DNA of 64,000 bases from Chryseomicrobium palamuruense (GTDB taxonomy: Bacteria > Bacillota > Bacilli > Bacillales_A > Planococcaceae), in the NCBI RefSeq assembly GCF_042649045.1, contig NZ_JBHSEF010000021.1, positions 62,001 to 126,000 of the forward strand, read 5' to 3'. Positions within the stretch are counted from its first letter, which is position 1. Every line of letters starts with the position of its first letter. Below are positions 60,358 through 64,000 of the stretch, piece by piece. The position numbers were made by a program, and so were the translations under genes. Under the pieces are notes generated by a model. The model searched no databases. It was not told the origin of the DNA and saw only the letters and a list, made by a program, of their open reading frames with translations.

Positions 60358-61164
60358 TTATTCACTTTCTGGTGCGCTAATCGCGCTTGCCATCAATACA
60401 TCTCCAAGAGGCGTTTCACTATCTTTGTTGGGTTCATGAGAAACGGCGATCTGGTCCCATGAGAACTCTTGTCCCACTGGTAACGTATAAACGACAGCTC
60501 CATCGGTTCCACTCGACGTGAACGTACCGGCACGGTCCGGGCCACTTTCATCTTCACTATCAATCAACCATACTTGGTATACTTCTTCATCGGCTAATTC
60601 CGGAAGCGAAGAGGCTTGAACAACTACTCGGATTTCGTCTCCGTGTCGAACAATTGAAGCCGTTCCTGTGGAATCTCCTTCAAGAGGCTGTAGATTCACA
60701 AGGGCTATCAATTGGTCTACCGTCTCGCTTTGCGTGTCGATAGCAGCTCTCTGATTCTGGACCGTCCACCCTAGAAAAGCATTTCCAACGAGGGAAATCA
60801 CCAGCGCTGCAGCAACGAGTGGCATAAACCGCGTCGCATGCTGGCGTTTAGCAGGTTTCTTAAATGGAAGAACAGGTGACGATTGTGGTGCCTTTTCTAT
60901 CGTTTCATCCAATACTTGTTCTGAAGGTACACTCACCTGTCTTCCTTCATCTAAAATTGAAGACAACACCCTTTCCTTCATCCCGACAGGCGGTTCCACA
61001 CTTTCCGATACATACGGTAAATCTTCTGCAAGCATCTGCCATTCGGCCAGTTCTTGCTGACAATCCGCACAAGTTGTTAAATGATCTTCAAACGCTTTCT
61101 GTTCATCTTCTGTGAGTTGTCCATTAAAATAATCAATCGTTTGCTCACACATCAATCGTTCCAT
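60358..61164 (-). CDS. Anti-sigma factor, zinc-finger plus RskA-type domain
   Basis: A 268-residue membrane anti-sigma factor. The N-terminal ZAS-type finger DHLTTCADCQQEL binds the sigma factor. A basic linker leads to one transmembrane helix (LVAAALVISLVGNAFLGW, near residue 115-135), and the outer part is an RskA-like domain with YQVWLIDSE and PVGQEFSWDQIAVSHEPN. ATG 61164 follows GGGGGG, inside the sigma gene (20-bp overlap); ATG 61152 is an alternative. It holds the adjacent ECF sigma factor inactive until an envelope signal arrives. Confidence 0.9.
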   Translation of the reverse strand: MERLMCEQTIDYFNGQLTEDEQKAFEDHLTTCADCQQELAEWQMLAEDLPYVSESVEPPVGMKERVLSSILDEGRQVSVPSEQVLDETIEKAPQSSPVLPFKKPAKRQHATRFMPLVAAALVISLVGNAFLGWTVQNQRAAIDTQSETVDQLIALVNLQPLEGDSTGTASIVRHGDEIRVVVQASSLPELADEEVYQVWLIDSEDESGPDRAGTFTSSGTDGAVVYTLPVGQEFSWDQIAVSHEPNKDSETPLGDVLMASAISAPESE

Positions 61165-61729
61165 CTGCTAAATCCCCCCTTTCTGGTTCCAATCGTTTTC
61201 TGAGATGCTGCAAGGCCAACCTTATCCTCCCTTTTACCGTTCCAAGTGGGATGTTCAAGTCTTTGGAAATTCGGTCTTGTGAATAGCCATGAAAATAAAA
61301 CAACTCAACGATTTTTCTCTGGTCTTCTTTTAAATAGGACAACGCCTCTCGAATTCGTTCGCTTTTTTCTTTCCATTCCGTGGCCTGTTCCGGCAGTTCA
61401 CCCACCGTTTCAGTAGCCCGGTCTGTATCTTTTTCGAGCAATCCCACTTCTTGTTGCTTCGATACTTTGCGAAGGATATCTAAACAGCGATTGCGTGTCA
61501 TCGTCAGCAACCAGGACGAAAATTTCCCTTTCGTTGCATCAAATGCTGCATGGTCTCGCCAAAGCTTTGAAAATACATCTTGTACCACATCTTCTGCGCG
61601 CTGGGCATCTTGCACCATACGATAAGCAAATGAATAAACAAGTCGCTCATACTTGTCATAAAGCATCTCGAGCGCTTCCGAATCTTTCGCCACAATCCGC
61701 GCATACAGTTCTTCATCTGTAAAAGACAA
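61145..61729 (-). CDS. ECF RNA polymerase sigma factor
   Basis: A 194-residue group IV sigma factor. Region 2 has YDKYERLVYSFAYRMVQDA and EDVVQDVFSKLWRD. Region 4 has EDQRKIVELFYFHGYSQDRI and IPLGTVKGRIRLALQHLRK. Pairing with an RskA-type anti-sigma places it in the SigK-like group. TTG 61729 is the start, after GAGGAGGGG. Its own promoter shares sequence with that of the surface protein operon, so it is probably self-regulated and controls that operon. Confidence 0.93.
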   Translation of the reverse strand: MSFTDEELYARIVAKDSEALEMLYDKYERLVYSFAYRMVQDAQRAEDVVQDVFSKLWRDHAAFDATKGKFSSWLLTMTRNRCLDILRKVSKQQEVGLLEKDTDRATETVGELPEQATEWKEKSERIREALSYLKEDQRKIVELFYFHGYSQDRISKDLNIPLGTVKGRIRLALQHLRKRLEPERGDLADGTIDV

Positions 61730-61796
61730 TGAGTATCCCCTCCTCCACTCTCCGTTTTAAACATCATACAGAAAAGGTACAAGGGCTGTATATCAA

Positions 61797-61829
61797 TAAG
61801 ATAACGAAACATGTTTCAGTTTGGCTCAC
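61797..61829 (-). promoter_or_regulatory. ECF-type promoter of the sigma/anti-sigma operon
   Basis: On the minus strand GTGAGCCA (61829-61822), 15 bp, CGTTATCTTA (61806-61797), nearly identical to the promoter of the surface protein at 59991-60023. Confidence 0.72.
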
Positions 61830-61892
61830 TTTTAGACAAATTCGACTGCCTAAATTTACTTCTGGTATGATGAAAAGAAATGGGGTGACACA

Positions 61893-62501
61893 ATGATTTT
61901 CATGATTATTTGGATCCTGCTGATCGGCTATGCCGTATTTTTTGCGGCCGGACGAGGGAATACAAGTGATCCGGTCCTTTCCGAAGTGTTTCAAGCGAAC
62001 TGGGCTGCTATCGACCCACTGGTGTTAACCGTATTTAACTCACTAGGTATTTTCCCGCTGGTTTTTCTTACCTTACTGCTACGCAATGACAGAATGCGCT
62101 GGCCTGCATGGCCGTTCTTACTCGTCTCGTTTGGACTCGGCGCGTTTTCCCTGTTGCCTTACTTTGCATTAGGCAATCGACCACCGGAACGAAAACTGCG
62201 CACGCCTGCATGGCTTTTGAACATCTTGCAATCCAAAACGTGGCTCGCCTTTTTAATCTTAGTGACGATTGCCAACTTGATCACATTACAAAACGGAATC
62301 TCCCTTGAAGCTTACATGGATGCGTTCAAGAAGTCTCACTTGGTCTCTGTCATGACGGTGGATTGGTTCATTTTATGGGGTCTCTCCATCTATGCGGTCT
62401 ACCATTTCTATCCGGAAGCGCGCATGAAACCACTCGCTTTTCTGCCGATTCTTGGGCCACCTCTTGTGCTGTTGTTTAACCCACGCATGAAAGAAGTTTA
62501 A
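61893..62501 (+). CDS. Polytopic membrane protein of unknown function
   Basis: A 202-residue protein with about six hydrophobic segments, including LTVFNSLGIFPLVFLTLLL, WPFLLVSFGLGAFSLLPYFA, TWLAFLILVTIANLI and DWFILWGLSIYAVYHFY. The loop ALGNRPPERKLRTP and the ending LPILGPPLVLLFNPR are distinctive, but I cannot name the family. It is divergent from the sigma factor operon and followed 55 bp later by a small membrane protein gene. Confidence 0.78.
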   Translation: MIFMIIWILLIGYAVFFAAGRGNTSDPVLSEVFQANWAAIDPLVLTVFNSLGIFPLVFLTLLLRNDRMRWPAWPFLLVSFGLGAFSLLPYFALGNRPPERKLRTPAWLLNILQSKTWLAFLILVTIANLITLQNGISLEAYMDAFKKSHLVSVMTVDWFILWGLSIYAVYHFYPEARMKPLAFLPILGPPLVLLFNPRMKEV

Positions 62502-62556
62502 CTTTTAGTCACTGGGGTACTTTAAGTGTAAACAATGCGTAAAGGAGTGAAGCGTA

Positions 62557-62721
62557 ATGGATAACAATCGTCATGAAGAAAAGCACGTTGAAGTACATCG
62601 TGAAGAGAGGACAGACAGCGGTCTCGTTGGAGCAACGTTCATTAAATACGCAGCCTACATCATTATTTTCTTCGGTGTTCTTTGGTTCCTGATTTCATAC
62701 GTATTCCCGATGTTTGGCTAA
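62557..62721 (+). CDS. 54-residue single-helix membrane protein
   Basis: The frame encodes a 54-residue protein. A charged His/Glu-rich start (MDNNRHEEKHVEVHREERTD) is followed by one helix, YAAYIIIFFGVLWFLISYVF. AAAGGAG stands 9 bp before its ATG and a terminator follows its stop. It is downstream of the membrane protein at 61893 and probably shares its transcript. Small proteins with this layout are common in Bacilli, without assigned function. Confidence 0.72.
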   Translation: MDNNRHEEKHVEVHREERTDSGLVGATFIKYAAYIIIFFGVLWFLISYVFPMFG

Positions 62722-62726
62722 AAAAT

Positions 62727-62760
62727 TGAGCCGGGTCACTTTATAGTGACTCGGCTTCTT
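62727..62760. terminator. Bidirectional intrinsic terminator
   Basis: GAGCCGgGTCACT and AGTGACtCGGCTTC arms. It contains the MATE gene stop codon and also follows the small plus-strand gene. Confidence 0.85.
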
Positions 62761-64000
62761 GTCCGTCAGGTAAAGGTTTCACAAGAGCATACCGTTTCCA
62801 TCGTTTGCTCTTCCAGCGGAACAGCATGATCAGTCCTCGCGTCCACTCATCAATGGCAATCGCCGCCCACACACCAGCAAGTCCCCAATCGAAGATAAAT
62901 ACAAAAACATACCCGAGTGGCAAACTGATTCCAATCATCGAAATCGCTCCCATGAGCACTGGAAAACGTGCATCACCAGCAGCTCTCAACGAGTTGATAA
63001 TCACGATGTTTAGCGTACGACCGGTCTCTAAAAATAGGCCAAGGACCAGTACTTGGGCTGCTAACTTGAGTACTTCCGGATTATCCGTAAAGATGGCTAT
63101 AATCGGTTCCCTGAAAAGGACAACAAGTACCACAGCGGATACTGTGAACGTCATGGCATAGCGTACACTTTTCCATAGCTGGATGTATGCTTCCTCCGAA
63201 CGACCTGCACCAACAAAACGACCTACGATGATGGCTGTCCCCATACCAATTGCAATAGCGAACAAGTACGTGAACATTGAAATGTTATGCGCATATTGAC
63301 GGGCAGCCAGTGATTCAGCCCCTAAATACGTAATATAGAACAAGAACACAATTTGAGCGGCTTGGTAGAGAATCTGCTCAAATGCGGCAGGAAGTCCAAT
63401 TTTCAAGATTTTCCCTACATACTCTTTTGACCAATTGAAATAATCTCTCCACTTCACTCGCACTTCCATCACTTGATAGAAGAGCCAGAAAAAGACGAGC
63501 ATTGCTAGGAAACGACTTCCGATTGAAGAGATAGCTGCTCCCTCCACGCCGAGTTCCGGAAACCCAAATTTACCGAAAATCAGTACATAGTTCCCAATGA
63601 CGTGAATCACGTTCATTCCTAGAGAAACGTACATCGTCTGCTTCGTCCATCCGTGTACACGAATTACTGCCGAAAGAGAGTTGATGATCGCCTGTAAGAA
63701 GATTGCACCTCCCACAATGGATAGGTAACTTTGAGCGTAATCCAAGACATCACCTTGAAGGTTCATCGCCACCATCATTGCTTTGGCAAAAATCAAATAG
63801 ATGATGCTCAAGACAATTCCAATAACCAGGTTCAAGGTAATTGATAGTGCAGCCACACGGGATGCTTCTTTAATTAACTTCGAACCTAAAAACTGAGCAA
63901 CGACAATAGATGCACCTGCTGCAACGACCTCTAAAATTAAAATGGCAATATGAATGTATTGATTGGCAGCTCCCACCCCGGAAACGGCATCGTCCGACAG
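62741..64000 (-). CDS. MATE-family multidrug exporter (5' end outside window)
   Basis: The frame runs open to the window edge and encodes at least 419 residues of a MATE exporter, which ejects drugs in exchange for sodium or protons. The start lies beyond 64000; the visible N-terminal part LSDDAVSGVGAANQ matches the usual end of the first MATE helix. Two six-helix halves are recognisable, the second opening near FEQILYQAAQIVFLFYI. An internal GTG at 63976 is not the true start, because the frame upstream is open and family-like. Confidence 0.9.
   Translation of the reverse strand: MSDDAVSGVGAANQYIHIAILILEVVAAGASIVVAQFLGSKLIKEASRVAALSITLNLVIGIVLSIIYLIFAKAMMVAMNLQGDVLDYAQSYLSIVGGAIFLQAIINSLSAVIRVHGWTKQTMYVSLGMNVIHVIGNYVLIFGKFGFPELGVEGAAISSIGSRFLAMLVFFWLFYQVMEVRVKWRDYFNWSKEYVGKILKIGLPAAFEQILYQAAQIVFLFYITYLGAESLAARQYAHNISMFTYLFAIAIGMGTAIIVGRFVGAGRSEEAYIQLWKSVRYAMTFTVSAVVLVVLFREPIIAIFTDNPEVLKLAAQVLVLGLFLETGRTLNIVIINSLRAAGDARFPVLMGAISMIGISLPLGYVFVFIFDWGLAGVWAAIAIDEWTRGLIMLFRWKSKRWKRYALVKPLPDGQEAESL

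Overview
This is a dense stretch of chromosome from a Gram-positive member of the class Bacilli. The signs are a tRNA-Trp T-box leader, FapR-, CstR-, MhqR- and Fur-type operators, a LacI-type maltose operon, HmoB, YteA, YjbC, YebC and DapH/DapL homologues, and strong Shine-Dalgarno sites with frequent GTG and TTG starts. Moderate base composition and a gene order unlike Bacillus make Exiguobacterium my best guess, but the genus is not proven by the sequence. No rRNA, tRNA, CRISPR array, prophage or insertion sequence was seen.

Regions: (1) 1-13.6 kb: end of thrB, a ZIP metal transporter, a cysteine-free uracil-DNA glycosylase, PAP2 phosphatase, an ABC exporter behind a Fur-like box, hflX, an acyl-CoA synthetase, a methyltransferase, fumC and an MMPL exporter. 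(2) 13.6-20.4 kb: a CstR/rhodanese persulfide-response pair, a DUF3221 protein with an unlisted 27-residue membrane peptide before it, YteA-like, a divergent SDR/GntR pair, brnQ, a hydrolase, aroD. (3) 20.5-30.3 kb: a NatAB-like ABC transporter, asnB, dapH-dapL, yebC, pgi. (4) 30.5-36.9 kb: a maltodextrin operon with two GH13 glucosidases, a LacI repressor, an MsmX-type ATPase and a ROK kinase behind a palindromic operator. (5) 37.2-41.6 kb: CoA-disulfide reductase, large catalase, fabI with a FapR box. (6) 41.7-48.0 kb: a MerR/cobalamin-binding (CarH/LitR-like) regulator divergent from an operon of a membrane protein, an HrtAB-like ABC exporter and a DNA photolyase, followed by an aminotransferase and a heme-degrading HmoB. 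(7) 48.0-50.9 kb: mhqO with its operator, a GC-rich 48-bp minisatellite, a broken YjbC-like acetyltransferase and a signal-less BtuF-like protein. (8) 50.9-57.6 kb: promoter, T-box and complete trpEGDCFBA. (9) 57.6-64 kb: a lipoprotein sortase with its probable surface substrate, an ECF sigma/anti-sigma pair, two inverted copies of a 21-bp repeat element, and a MATE exporter cut by the window end.

The most interesting parts are two small regulatory systems. In the first, a putative light/B12 sensor faces genes for DNA photorepair and probable heme or porphyrin export, which would fit defence against photodamage. In the second, near-identical ECF-type promoter sequences stand before both the sigma factor and the surface protein/sortase pair, pointing to one regulon. 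The GC-rich minisatellite and the inverted heptad-repeat elements are intergenic structures that no gene explains.
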